Source of the DNA: Occultella kanbiaonis
GTDB taxonomy: Bacteria > Actinomycetota > Actinomycetes > Actinomycetales > Beutenbergiaceae
Assembly (NCBI RefSeq): GCF_009708215.1
Contig: NZ_CP046175.1
Location: forward strand, 4,278,001-4,342,000
Length of the DNA stretch: 64,000 nt
Direction: 5' to 3'
In this document: piece after piece, positions 8,353-18,168 of the stretch
Layout: each line of letters starts with the position of its first letter
Position numbering within the stretch: position 1 is the stretch's first letter
The notes under the pieces: generated by a model
Seen by the model: the letters and a program-made list of their open reading frames with translations, nothing else
The model's database searches: none
Told to the model about the DNA's origin: nothing
Made by a program: the position numbers and the translations under genes

Positions 8353-9806
8353 CAAGCCACCGCGATGTACTTCGACTCGGTGTACTCCACCATGCCCTCG
8401 TGACCTCCCTCGCGCCCAAGACCGGACTGCTTCACCCCACCGAACGGGGCCGCCGGATCAGAGACGAGGCCTCGGTTCAGGCCAACCATGCCAGACTCCA
8501 GGGCCTCGCTGACCCGAAGCCCGCGGGCGAGGTCGCCGGTGTACACGTAGGAGACGAGCCCGAACTCGGTGGCGTTCGCCAGGGTGATGGCCTCCGCTTC
8601 GGTCTCGAACGTCACCACGGGTGCGACCGGTCCGAAGATCTCCTCCTCGAGCAGCTGCGATCCGGCCGGCACGCCGGCCAGCACGGTCGGTGCGTAGAAG
8701 TAGCCGCCGCCGGTGATCGGCCCGCCGCCGGTGCTCACCGTGGCACCGCGTGAGACGGCGTCGCCGACGAGTTCGCTCACCTTGTCCACGGCGGCCTGGT
8801 TGACCAGGGGCCCGACGGCGTTGGTCCGGTCGGTCCCGGGGCCGACCGTGAGTGCGCCCATCCGCTGGGCGAGCCGCGCGGTGAACTCCTCGGCGATGCC
8901 CGCCTGCGCGTAGAACCGGTTCGCGGCGGTGCAGGCCTCGCCGCCGTTGCGCATCTTGGCCACCATGGCGCCGTCGAGCGCGGCGTCCAGGTCCGCGTCG
9001 TCGAACACCAGGAACGGCGCGTTCCCACCGAGCTCCATGGAACTGGAGATGACCTGCTCGGCGGCGGTCCGCAGCAGCGCCCGGCCGACCTCGGTGGAGC
9101 CGGTGAAGGAGAGCTTGCGCACCCGCGGATCGCCGAGGATGGCCTCGCCCACGGGACCGGAACGCCGCGACGGCAACACGTTCACCACGCCGTCGGGCAC
9201 TCCGGCCTGCGACAGCAGGGCGCCGATGGCGAGCGCCGTGAGCGGGGTGTCCGAGGCGGGCTTGAGGATCACCGTGCAGCCGGCCGCGAGCGCCGGGCCG
9301 ATCTTGCGGGTCGCCATCGCCGCCGGGAAGTTCCATGGGGTGATCAGCAGTGCGATGCCGATCGGCTGGCGGACCACCAGGATCCGGTTCGAGCCCGACG
9401 GCGCGGTGGTCAGTTCGCCGTGCAGGCGCACCGCCTCCTCGGCGTACCAGCGGAAGAACTCGGCCGCGTAGCGCACCTCGCCGAGGGCGTCGGCGAACGC
9501 CTTGCCGTTCTCGCGCACGATCAGCTCGGCGAGCTGCTCCTCGCGCTCGGTCATCAGGTCGAACGCGCGCCGCAGGATGCTCGAGCGTTCCCGTGGGGCG
9601 GTCGCGGCCCAGCCGGCGGCCGCTGCCGCGGCGGCGTCCACGCACCGGCCGGCGTCGGCGACGGTGCCGTTCGCGACCGTCGCGATCACCCCGGCGGTGG
9701 CGGGGTCGATCACGTCGAACGTCGAGGCGTCGTCGGCGGGACTCCACCTCCCGCCGATGAGGAGGTCGGTGGGTACCTCGAGTCCGGTCACCAGGTCGGT
9801 CAGCAT
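8349..9806 (-). CDS. NAD(P)-dependent aldehyde dehydrogenase (succinate-semialdehyde dehydrogenase-like)
   Basis: A 485-residue aldehyde dehydrogenase. Visible family motifs are TPWNFPA, FTGSTEVGR, the general-base segment MELGGNAPF, the catalytic Cys in GEACTAANRF and EEIFGPVAPV. It oxidises an aldehyde or semialdehyde to the acid in the cytoplasm. The ATG at 9806 was chosen because GGAGG lies eight bases upstream; a GTG at 9830 lacks a site. It sits between the M24 enzyme and the LacI gene in a minus-strand operon, so it probably handles an aldehyde made by the upstream dehydrogenase. The closest resemblance by motif is GabD-type, but the substrate is inferred. Confidence 0.92.
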   Translation of the reverse strand: MLTDLVTGLEVPTDLLIGGRWSPADDASTFDVIDPATAGVIATVANGTVADAGRCVDAAAAAAAGWAATAPRERSSILRRAFDLMTEREEQLAELIVRENGKAFADALGEVRYAAEFFRWYAEEAVRLHGELTTAPSGSNRILVVRQPIGIALLITPWNFPAAMATRKIGPALAAGCTVILKPASDTPLTALAIGALLSQAGVPDGVVNVLPSRRSGPVGEAILGDPRVRKLSFTGSTEVGRALLRTAAEQVISSSMELGGNAPFLVFDDADLDAALDGAMVAKMRNGGEACTAANRFYAQAGIAEEFTARLAQRMGALTVGPGTDRTNAVGPLVNQAAVDKVSELVGDAVSRGATVSTGGGPITGGGYFYAPTVLAGVPAGSQLLEEEIFGPVAPVVTFETEAEAITLANATEFGLVSYVYTGDLARGLRVSEALESGMVGLNRGLVSDPAAPFGGVKQSGLGREGGHEGMVEYTESKYIAVAW

Positions 9807-9852
9807 CTGTCGGTCCTCCGTCGGGTCCACGGGCGTGCGTGGGTCTTCGTCC

Positions 9853-11097
9853 TCAGTATGGGTTCGTCACGAACAGTTCGTCCGCCGGGAACAGGGTGAT
9901 CACCTTGGGGCCGTCGGCGGTGACCACGATCTCCTCCTCGATCCGGGCGGCGGACACCCCGTCCGAGGCCGGGCAGTACGTCTCGAGGGCGAACACCATC
10001 CCCTCCTGGAGCTCCATCGGGTGCTCCAGGGAGTTCAGTCGGGAGATGATCGGCCGCTCGTGCAGGGCCAGTCCGAGTCCGTGCCCGAACTGCAGCCCGA
10101 AGGCGGCCATCTCGGAGGCGAAGCCGAAGTCCTCGGCCTTCGGCCACACCCGGGCGATCTGGTCGGTGCTCACGCCGGGCCGGACCAGGTCGATCGCGGC
10201 GTCGATCCACTCCCGGCACTGGGCGTAGGCGTCCCGCTGCGGCGTGGTCGCGCGGCCGACCACGAAGGTGCGGTAGTAGCACGTCCGGTAGCCCATGTAG
10301 GACTGGATGATGTCGAAGAACGCCTGGTCGCCGGGCCGGATCAGCCGGTCGGAGAAGTTGTGCGGGTGCGGGTTGCACCGTTCCCCGGAGACGGCGTTGA
10401 TCGCCTCGACATCGTCCGAGCCCATGTCGTAGAGCTGCTTGTTCGCGATCGCGACGAGCTCGTTCTCCCGGATGCCGGGCTTGAGGGCCTCGGACAGCGT
10501 CTGGTAGACGCCGTCCACCATCGCGGCGGCCGTGCTGAGCAGGGCGATCTCGTCCGCGGACTTGATCTGCCGGGCGTCCAGCATGACCTGCTGGCCGTCC
10601 CGGACGTCGAGCCCGACGCGCTGCAGCTCCAGCACCATCGGCAGCTCGGCGATGTCCACCCCGATCGGCAGGTCCGCGACGCCGGCGGCACCGAGCTCAC
10701 TGCGGATCTCGGCGACCGCGCGCGCGATCAGGCCGGCGTCCGGGGCCACGGAACCGCGCAGGCCGAGCATGCCCGGCCGGGAGTTGCCCGGTTGCAGCCA
10801 GGGCGCGTAGATCTCGTGGTGCAGGGCGGCCGAGCCGAAGTCCCAGACGATCGGCTCGCGGTCGCGCATCAGTAGCGCGTACCGGGCGACCTTGTCCCTG
10901 GCCCACTCGCCGATCATCGTCGAGGTGAGATATCGGATGTTGTTGACGTCGAAGACGAGCAGCGCGCCCAGCTCCGAGGCGTCCAGGGCGGCGCGGGCAC
11001 GGGTCAGCCGGTAGTCGCGCAGCCGGTCGTAGTTGACCCGCTCCTCGAAGTCGACGGCCATCCGGCCGGGGGACGGGGTCAGGCTCATGGTCACCAT
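9853..11097 (-). CDS. M24 peptidase-fold enzyme with a substituted metal ligand
   Basis: A 414-residue protein with a creatinase-like N-terminal domain (ALLVFDVNNIRYLTS) and a C-terminal pita-bread domain. Four of the five M24 metal ligands are recognisable: Asp about 262 (FFDII), His about 339 (FGHGLG), Glu about 372 (FALE) and Glu about 387 (RIEEE). The second Asp, expected 11 residues after the first, is Cys 273 in GYRTCYYRTF. This argues against an ordinary dinuclear Xaa-Pro peptidase. Related non-peptidase members include creatinase and the DMSP lyase DddP. GGAAGG lies six bases before the chosen ATG. It is the second gene of the LacI-linked operon and may catalyse the committing step of the pathway; the reaction is unknown. 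Confidence 0.85.
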   Translation of the reverse strand: MVTMSLTPSPGRMAVDFEERVNYDRLRDYRLTRARAALDASELGALLVFDVNNIRYLTSTMIGEWARDKVARYALLMRDREPIVWDFGSAALHHEIYAPWLQPGNSRPGMLGLRGSVAPDAGLIARAVAEIRSELGAAGVADLPIGVDIAELPMVLELQRVGLDVRDGQQVMLDARQIKSADEIALLSTAAAMVDGVYQTLSEALKPGIRENELVAIANKQLYDMGSDDVEAINAVSGERCNPHPHNFSDRLIRPGDQAFFDIIQSYMGYRTCYYRTFVVGRATTPQRDAYAQCREWIDAAIDLVRPGVSTDQIARVWPKAEDFGFASEMAAFGLQFGHGLGLALHERPIISRLNSLEHPMELQEGMVFALETYCPASDGVSAARIEEEIVVTADGPKVITLFPADELFVTNPY

Positions 11098-11154
11098 GTC
11101 AGGCCTTCCGTTCGCAGTTGCTGGCAGGTACGCGAGGGATCGGTTCCGCTGGGG

Positions 11155-12084
11155 TCAGGTGAGGCCGTCGGAGACGGCGGCGTCCTCTGGCTCGAGGGTG
11201 AGGCCGGCGGCCCGGGCCTGCAGCTCGAGCAGCACCGCGAAATCCTCGCTGACGTGTCCCTCCCCCACGGCGGCCGAGACGAGCTGGTGCACCAGGGCGG
11301 CCACCGGCATCGGCGCATCGAGGCGGCGACCGGCGGCGAGACCGAGGTCGAAGTCCTTGCGCAGCAGCACCGGGGTGAACGTCGGCGTCAGGTCGAGGTT
11401 CACGAACGCCGGCGTCTTGTACTTCGTGAAGGTCGAACCCAGCACCGAGTCGTTCAGGAACGCCAGGAAATCGGCCCGGCTGATCCCGCCCTTCTGGGCG
11501 AGCACGGTGATCTCCGCCAGGGACTGGGTCACCACGCCGAGGAACAGGTTGTGGCAGATCTTGACCAGTCGTGCCCGCTCGCCTTCGCCGACGTAGGTGA
11601 CGGCGCGGCCGATGGTCCGCAGCTGGGCCTCGACCTCGTCGTGGACCGGCCGGGGTCCGGAGGTCACGATGGTGAGCCGGCCGGCGTCGATGACCTTCGC
11701 GTTCCCGGACACCGGGGCGGCGAGCATCTGGGTGCCGCGCGCGGTCACCTCCGCCCGGATCGCCTCGCCCTCGTCCGGGTCGACGGTCGAGGAGTCGACG
11801 AGCAGGCGAGGTCCGGCGCCGGCTGCGAACAGGCCATCCTCACCGAAGAGCACCGCGTGCAGGTCCGCGCCGGTGGAGACCATCGTGTAGACGACGTCCC
11901 GGTCCGCGAGGTCCGCGGGCCGGTCGACGACGGTGGCGCCGTCCGCGACCAGCGCCTCGGCCTTCGCCCGGGTCCGGTTGTACACGGCCACGTCGTGCCC
12001 GGCGGCGAGCAGGCGCCTGGCCATGGCGGCGCCCATCCGCCCGGCACCGATCCACCCGATCCGCGCTTGTGTCTCCTGGGACAT
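11155..12084 (-). CDS. NAD(P)-binding beta-hydroxyacid dehydrogenase family protein (3-hydroxyisobutyrate dehydrogenase-like)
   Basis: A 309-residue beta-hydroxyacid dehydrogenase: a Rossmann GWIGAGRMGAAMARRL at the N-terminus, NRT after beta-2 (suggesting NADPH preference), DSSTVDP, the substrate-binding motif APVSGN and the catalytic Lys in ARLVKICHN, with KDFDLGL later. Members oxidise 3-hydroxyisobutyrate, 3-hydroxypropionate, tartronate and similar acids to semialdehydes, which fits the aldehyde dehydrogenase two genes downstream. The ATG at 12084 has AGGAG about seven bases upstream, and the LacI-type operator abuts that site. It is the first gene of the operon. The exact substrate is not determinable. 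Confidence 0.9.
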   Translation of the reverse strand: MSQETQARIGWIGAGRMGAAMARRLLAAGHDVAVYNRTRAKAEALVADGATVVDRPADLADRDVVYTMVSTGADLHAVLFGEDGLFAAGAGPRLLVDSSTVDPDEGEAIRAEVTARGTQMLAAPVSGNAKVIDAGRLTIVTSGPRPVHDEVEAQLRTIGRAVTYVGEGERARLVKICHNLFLGVVTQSLAEITVLAQKGGISRADFLAFLNDSVLGSTFTKYKTPAFVNLDLTPTFTPVLLRKDFDLGLAAGRRLDAPMPVAALVHQLVSAAVGEGHVSEDFAVLLELQARAAGLTLEPEDAAVSDGLT

Positions 12085-12095
12085 CGTCGTCTCCT

Positions 12096-12107
12096 GCAAT
12101 CGTTTGT
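12096..12107. promoter_or_regulatory. LacI-family operator, copy 3 (catabolic operon)
   Basis: GCAATCGTTTGT, matching the two operators near 3.4-3.7 kb except for the last base. On the coding strand it directly precedes the AGGAG ribosome binding site of the dehydrogenase gene, so bound repressor would obstruct transcription immediately upstream of the first codon. Confidence 0.65.
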
Positions 12108-12210
12108 TGGCTTGCGCCGAAAGTACCAGAGTGGGAATCGAGATACTAGCGACGCAATCCATTGCAGTCGAGCAGGAGTGTCCATGCGGTCGGCCACCGC
12201 ACGCCCGCGC

Positions 12211-12556
12211 TCGACTCCGCTGACCCGAAGTGCGGGTCAGCGCCAACGTGACCCGCAACTCGCGCCAGTGGAACGAGGGTGGGCGAACCCGTCGCGACTC
12301 CACTGACCCGAAATGTGGGTGAGCGCCTACGTGACCCGCAACTCGGGTCAGTGGAACGAGGGCCACTTTGGGGTTCCGAGCGTGGGGAGCCCGTCGCGAC
12401 TCCACAGACCGGAAATGTGGGTGAGCGCCTACGTGACCCGCAACTCGGGTCAGTGGAACTAGTGCGACTCGTGGAACGTGGGCGAGACCATCGCGACTCC
12501 ACAGACCCGAAGTGCGGGTCGGTGTGCGCGTAACCCGCAACTCGAGTCAGTGGAAC
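12211..12556. repeat. four tandem long palindromic repeats
   Basis: Four copies of a roughly 64-66 bp unit occur at 12211-12274, 12292-12357, 12394-12459 and 12491-12556, 81-102 bp apart. Each begins with a TCGCGACTCC-like segment and ends with CAGTGGAAC. In copy 2 the arms CCACTGACCCGA (12300-12311) and TCGGGTCAGTGG (12343-12354) are perfect 12-bp inverted repeats, with an inner pair of the type GTGGGT/ACCCGC. Each unit could fold into a long stem-loop. Copies 2 and 3 are nearly identical; 1 and 4 are more diverged. Together they fill the approximately 500-bp gap between two genes; I see no gene here. Confidence 0.85.
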
Positions 12557-12587
12557 GAAAGGCGACTCGTGGAAGTCGGCGAGAGTG

Positions 12588-13595
12588 TCACTTGCCTCTC
12601 GAGCGACGTCGGGCGGTGACCAGGGCCACCGTGACTCCGACGACGACGAGCAGGGTGGCGAGCGCGCTCGCCGGCGTGATGGAGCCGCCCGGGGTGAGCG
12701 CGTTGAGGACCTCCGCGGCGATCACCTGGCCGGCGATGGTCAGCAGGGCGAGGGTGAGCACGCCGTGCACGTGCACGAGCGCGGCGGCCAGGAAGATGAA
12801 CGTGATCCCGATGAGCCCGGCCAGGTACATCCACCACTGCGTGGGCCACGCCCCGAGCTCCTCCCCAGGTGCGATCAGGCTCACGGCCAGGAACACGACC
12901 ACCACCGTGGTCGCGAGGGTCACGTTCAGCACGGTCGACGGGACCGGCCCGGCGATCCGGGCGACCCGGCCGTTCACGGCCTGCTGGAACGCGTTGCCCG
13001 CTCCACCGAGGAACGGCAGCAGCACCAGGACCACCACCTCCCAGGAAGCGTCCGGTCCGGTCGCGACCCCGCCGAGGGAGGCGATCAGCACCGCCGCGAC
13101 GGCCGACCCGGCGGCGACGACGCGGCCCGGACTCAGGGGTTGCGGGCCGCCCGGGGCCAGGGTGGTGCGATCGACCAACAGGGCCGCCGTGGTCTGGCCC
13201 GCGACGGCGGCGACGGCGAACAGGGCCACCCCGATCACGCTCACCGACAGCGCCTGGCTGAGCACGAACACACCGCCGACGCAGCCGCCGACGAACGTCC
13301 ACCACGGGTAGGAGCCGGACCGGATGGCGCGCGCGAGCGTGACCACGCCCCGCCGGGCCGTCGGGATCGAGACCGCGATGATCAGGATCGTCGTCAGCCC
13401 GCCGAGCATCGAGATGGTCGCCGCCACTCCGGCCGCACGCATCCCGGTGCCGAGCTCGGCGCGGAACGTGCCGTTGATGAGGGCCTGCACCGACGTCAGC
13501 GCCCCGGCGATGACCATGACCGGGATGCTGGCGATCCGCACCCAGCGCGGTGTGGACGCGTAGTCGACGCCGGGCGGACGCCCGCCCGCCGTCAT
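12588..13595 (-). CDS. DMT family transporter, YdcZ/DUF606 type
   Basis: A 335-residue membrane protein with about ten helices and an internal duplication typical of tandem YdcZ (DUF606) proteins; the paired segments ALTSVQALINGTFRAELG and GAGNAFQQAVNGRVARIAG align, each with the conserved Q-x-x-x-NG. This family belongs to the drug/metabolite transporter superfamily and its substrates are poorly defined. The start overlaps the stop of ppx as ATGA, so it is the last gene of the eno-distal operon ftsB-DUF501-ppx-ydcZ. The four-palindrome array follows its stop codon by 30 bp and may end the transcript. Confidence 0.85.
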   Translation of the reverse strand: MTAGGRPPGVDYASTPRWVRIASIPVMVIAGALTSVQALINGTFRAELGTGMRAAGVAATISMLGGLTTILIIAVSIPTARRGVVTLARAIRSGSYPWWTFVGGCVGGVFVLSQALSVSVIGVALFAVAAVAGQTTAALLVDRTTLAPGGPQPLSPGRVVAAGSAVAAVLIASLGGVATGPDASWEVVVLVLLPFLGGAGNAFQQAVNGRVARIAGPVPSTVLNVTLATTVVVVFLAVSLIAPGEELGAWPTQWWMYLAGLIGITFIFLAAALVHVHGVLTLALLTIAGQVIAAEVLNALTPGGSITPASALATLLVVVGVTVALVTARRRSRGK

Positions 13596-14578
13596 CGCGT
13601 ATCGGGCGTGGCGGTGTCAGTGGTGTCGGGCGGGCCGGCCGTGAGCGCGATGCCGTCGAGGATGTCGTGCTCGCTGGCCCGCACGTGGGTGAGCGATCCC
13701 CCGGCGGCGGCGACCTCGGCGGCCACCCGCGAGATCACCTCGAACCAGATCAGCGCACCGGCGGCGATCACGTCCACCCGGCCGGGGTGCAGGTAGGGCA
13801 GGGCGACCCGTGCGGCACGGTCCATCGCGACCAGGTCCTGGCAGGCCGCCAGCGCCTCGTCGACCGGCAGCACGGCCCCGTCGATCCGCTCCGGGCGGTA
13901 GGTGTCCAGGCCGAGGGCGTGGGCGGTGACGGTGGTGACGGACCCGGCGACGCCGACCAGGGTGGCCACCTGGCCGAGCGGCACCCGTGCCGCGGCATCG
14001 TCGAGGAGCGTGCGGATGACCGCCGCGGCCGCCTCGACCTGCCCCGGGGTGGGCGGGTCGTCGCGCAGGTGCCGCTCGGTCAGCCGCACCGATCCGATGT
14101 CCAACGAGATGGACGCCGTCGGGCTCGTCCGCCCGAGGACCAGCTCGGAGGACCCACCGCCGATGTCGACCACGAGGTAGGGGGCCTCGGCCCGCGGCCC
14201 GATCCCACTGATCACGCCCGCGAAAGAGAGGGAGGCTTCCTCGGACCCGGAGATCACCTCCGCCGGAACGCCGAGACGGTCCCGGATGCCGTCGAGGAAC
14301 TCGTCCCGGTTGCTCGCGTCACGGGTCGCCGAGGTGGCCACGAACCGGATCGCCTCGACGCCGTGTTCCCGGCACAGCTGCGCATAGGTCTCGGTCGCGG
14401 TGAGGGTGCGAGCCAGCGCGACCGGGTCGAACCGGCCGGTCGCGTCCACGCCCTGCCCGAGCCGGACCATCTCCAGCCGCCGGACCACATGCGTCAGCGA
14501 GCGCCGGTCCGGGGATCGGTCCGCGATGAGCAGCCGGATGGAGTTCGTTCCGCAGTCGATGGCAGCCACACGAGTCAC
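13592..14578 (-). CDS. ppx: exopolyphosphatase / guanosine pentaphosphatase (Ppx/GppA)
   Basis: A 328-residue ASKHA-fold phosphatase. VAAIDCGTNSIRLLIAD is the N-terminal phosphate-1 loop, and YLVVDIGGGSSELVLG is the phosphate-2 motif. It hydrolyses polyphosphate or pppGpp in the cytoplasm. I use the GTG at 14578, which has GGGAGG seven bases upstream and begins right at the conserved domain; a longer frame would overlap the upstream gene. It lies 25 bp after the DUF501 gene and is followed with a 4-bp overlap by the transporter. The actinobacterial order eno-ftsB-DUF501-ppx supports the call. Confidence 0.93.
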   Translation of the reverse strand: MTRVAAIDCGTNSIRLLIADRSPDRRSLTHVVRRLEMVRLGQGVDATGRFDPVALARTLTATETYAQLCREHGVEAIRFVATSATRDASNRDEFLDGIRDRLGVPAEVISGSEEASLSFAGVISGIGPRAEAPYLVVDIGGGSSELVLGRTSPTASISLDIGSVRLTERHLRDDPPTPGQVEAAAAVIRTLLDDAAARVPLGQVATLVGVAGSVTTVTAHALGLDTYRPERIDGAVLPVDEALAACQDLVAMDRAARVALPYLHPGRVDVIAAGALIWFEVISRVAAEVAAAGGSLTHVRASEHDILDGIALTAGPPDTTDTATPDTR

Positions 14579-14603
14579 CCCCACAGCCTCCCACCTCCGG
14601 GCG

Positions 14604-15182
14604 TCAACAGGTGCAGCGATCCGGTCTCCAGACATCCGCGATGAGCGCGAGGGCCTCGTCGCCGAGCGGATTCACGCCGGGCCCGGCTGCGAGCGAGTGC
14701 GCAACGAGCACGTGCAGGCACTTCACCCGGGTGGGCATGCCGCCGGCGGAGATGCCGTCGATCTCGGGGACCTCGCCCAGTTCGGCCCGCTGGGCGAGGT
14801 AGTGCTCGTGCGCGCGGCCGTACGCGGCAGCGAGGTCGGAGTCCTGGGTGAGCCGCTCGGACATCTCCCGCATCACCCCGCTCGCCTCCAGGGTGCTCAC
14901 GGCGGCGACGGCACCCGGGCTGGTCAGGTAGAACGACGTGGGGAACGGCGTGCCGTCCTCCAGGCGGGGGGCGGTCCGGACCACCGTCGGGCGACCGCAC
15001 ACGCACCGGGCCGCCACGGCCACGACACCCCGGGCGGGGCGGCCGAGCTGCTCGGCGAGCACGTCCAGGTCGGCGGCGCTCACGCCGTCCGAGGTCGCGG
15101 CAGCAGGTGTCGCGACAGCAGGAGACACAGCGGCAGGGGTCACATCGTCAGGAGACACACGATCACTTTCGGGGCCGGTCAT
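14604..15182 (-). CDS. DUF501 domain protein
   Basis: A 192-residue protein with the actinobacterial DUF501 domain: LGRPARGVVAVAARCVCGRP, then FPTSFYLTSPGAVAAVS and the MPTRVKCLHVLVAHSLA segment containing conserved Cys and His. Four Cys (CVCG, VKCLH and the terminal CTC) suggest metal binding, which is inference. The N-terminal 40 residues are a low-complexity VTPAAVSPAVATPAA repeat. The ATG at 15182 overlaps the ftsB stop as ATGA. Function is unknown; the fixed position between ftsB and ppx in actinobacteria hints at a role near division or phosphate metabolism. Confidence 0.88.
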   Translation of the reverse strand: MTGPESDRVSPDDVTPAAVSPAVATPAAATSDGVSAADLDVLAEQLGRPARGVVAVAARCVCGRPTVVRTAPRLEDGTPFPTSFYLTSPGAVAAVSTLEASGVMREMSERLTQDSDLAAAYGRAHEHYLAQRAELGEVPEIDGISAGGMPTRVKCLHVLVAHSLAAGPGVNPLGDEALALIADVWRPDRCTC

Positions 15183-15844
15183 CAGTCGGAGACCTCCCCG
15201 GCCACCTGGACGGAGTCCCACACGGTCAGATACCACGGGCCGGTCGGGGGCACGCTCACGGGTCCGTTCTCGGCAGGGTCGGCGGCCGGCTCCTCGCCGG
15301 TGATCGTCTCGGGGTCGACCACCCGGTAGGGGGTCTCCCCCGGCATCACGAAGCCGAGCCGGTCGCGCGCTCTTGCCTGCACGTAGGCGTCGTCGTTCCA
15401 CTGCTCGACGGCGTCGGTCAGTTCGGCGTTGCGCTGCTCGGCGGCCACGATCTGGGCGCTCAGCTCACGGTGGCGTTCCTGCTGGGTGATGTACGCGCGC
15501 AGCGTGGGGGCGAGCACGATGAAGGCCATCAGGATCACCACGAACAGCACGAGGGTGCGGACGGTGATCTGCCGCGGCGCCTTGTGCACCTCGGTGGTGG
15601 CGCCGGCCTGCTTCGCCGCGCTCGCCCGGCGGGCGGCCGTCGGCTTCGCGGCCGGCTTGGCGGCGGGCTTCGCGGCAGACCTCGTTGCGGGCTTCGCGCC
15701 GGACTTCGCGGCGGCCGACCCCGACCGCGGCGTGCGCGCGGAGGTCGCACGCGCACCCGTGGCGGCGCGGCTCGACGTGGCGGGCCGATTCGTCGTCGCC
15801 ACGGACCCGCTCGAGCGCGGGGCGGCTGGACGTCGGGGACTCAC
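15182..15844 (-). CDS. ftsB: septum formation initiator FtsB/DivIC
   Basis: A roughly 220-residue bitopic divisome protein. It has an Ala/Lys/Arg-rich cytoplasmic tail with AAKPAAKPAAKP-type repeats, a single membrane segment (TLVLFVVILMAFIVLAPTL), an extracytoplasmic coiled coil (ERHRELSAQIVAAEQRNAEL) and the conserved ARDRLGFVMPGE. It would act with FtsL and FtsQ in septal peptidoglycan synthesis. The start is uncertain because several GTG codons exist; I use 15844, which precedes the basic tail. The extended tail is common in actinobacterial DivIC. It lies 240 bp downstream of eno with a strong hairpin between. Confidence 0.85.
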   Translation of the reverse strand: MSPRRPAAPRSSGSVATTNRPATSSRAATGARATSARTPRSGSAAAKSGAKPATRSAAKPAAKPAAKPTAARRASAAKQAGATTEVHKAPRQITVRTLVLFVVILMAFIVLAPTLRAYITQQERHRELSAQIVAAEQRNAELTDAVEQWNDDAYVQARARDRLGFVMPGETPYRVVDPETITGEEPAADPAENGPVSVPPTGPWYLTVWDSVQVAGEVSD

Positions 15845-15930
15845 TCCCTCATGTTCTCTCACGGCGCGGGGTTTTCGGCGGAGCAGCAGGGCGTGAGTCG
15901 TGCCACAACAGGATAGGGATGCCCACCGAC

Positions 15931-15972
15931 ATCGGCCCGGCGTCGGCCCGGCATCGGCCCGGCATCGGGCCG
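15931..15972. repeat. 11-bp tandem repeat, about four copies
   Basis: ATCGGCCCGGC is repeated head-to-tail at 15931, 15942 (with G first), 15953 and 15964 (truncated). It lies in the 240-bp gap between eno and ftsB. Its role is unknown; it may be replication slippage. Confidence 0.7.
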
Positions 15973-15980
15973 TGAACGCC

Positions 15981-16018
15981 GACGGCGGGCGGCCCCTCCA
16001 GAGGGGACACCCGCCGTC
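15981..16018 (-). terminator. eno terminator hairpin
   Basis: Arms GACGGCGGG (15981-15989) and CCCGCCGTC (16010-16018) with inner CCCCTC/GAGGGG form a strong GC-rich hairpin 66 bp after the eno stop. No T-run is present. It separates eno from ftsB transcription. Confidence 0.6.
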
Positions 16019-16084
16019 GTTCCGCCTTGCCGGCGGTGCGAACCGAAGCAGCAACGCGCCGCTGCGGCTCAGCCGCGCTGTGAC

Positions 16085-18164
<2,080 letters not shown>

Positions 18165-18168
<4 letters not shown>

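Noticed and set aside
9853-11097. Calling the M24 protein a DMSP lyase (DddP)
   Set aside because: The pathway context (beta-hydroxyacid dehydrogenase and aldehyde dehydrogenase) would fit, but the metal-binding pattern differs from DddP (only one Asp at the first site and Cys at the last Asp position).
12211-12556. CRISPR array
   Set aside because: The units are 64-66 bp palindromes with unequal spacers of about 17-37 bp that resemble one another, and no cas genes are present.
12146-12588. Short open frames across the tandem palindromes with repeated DPKCG or TRNSRQWNE motifs
   Set aside because: The repeated peptides simply reflect the DNA repeats; there is no ribosome binding site and no protein-like codon pattern.
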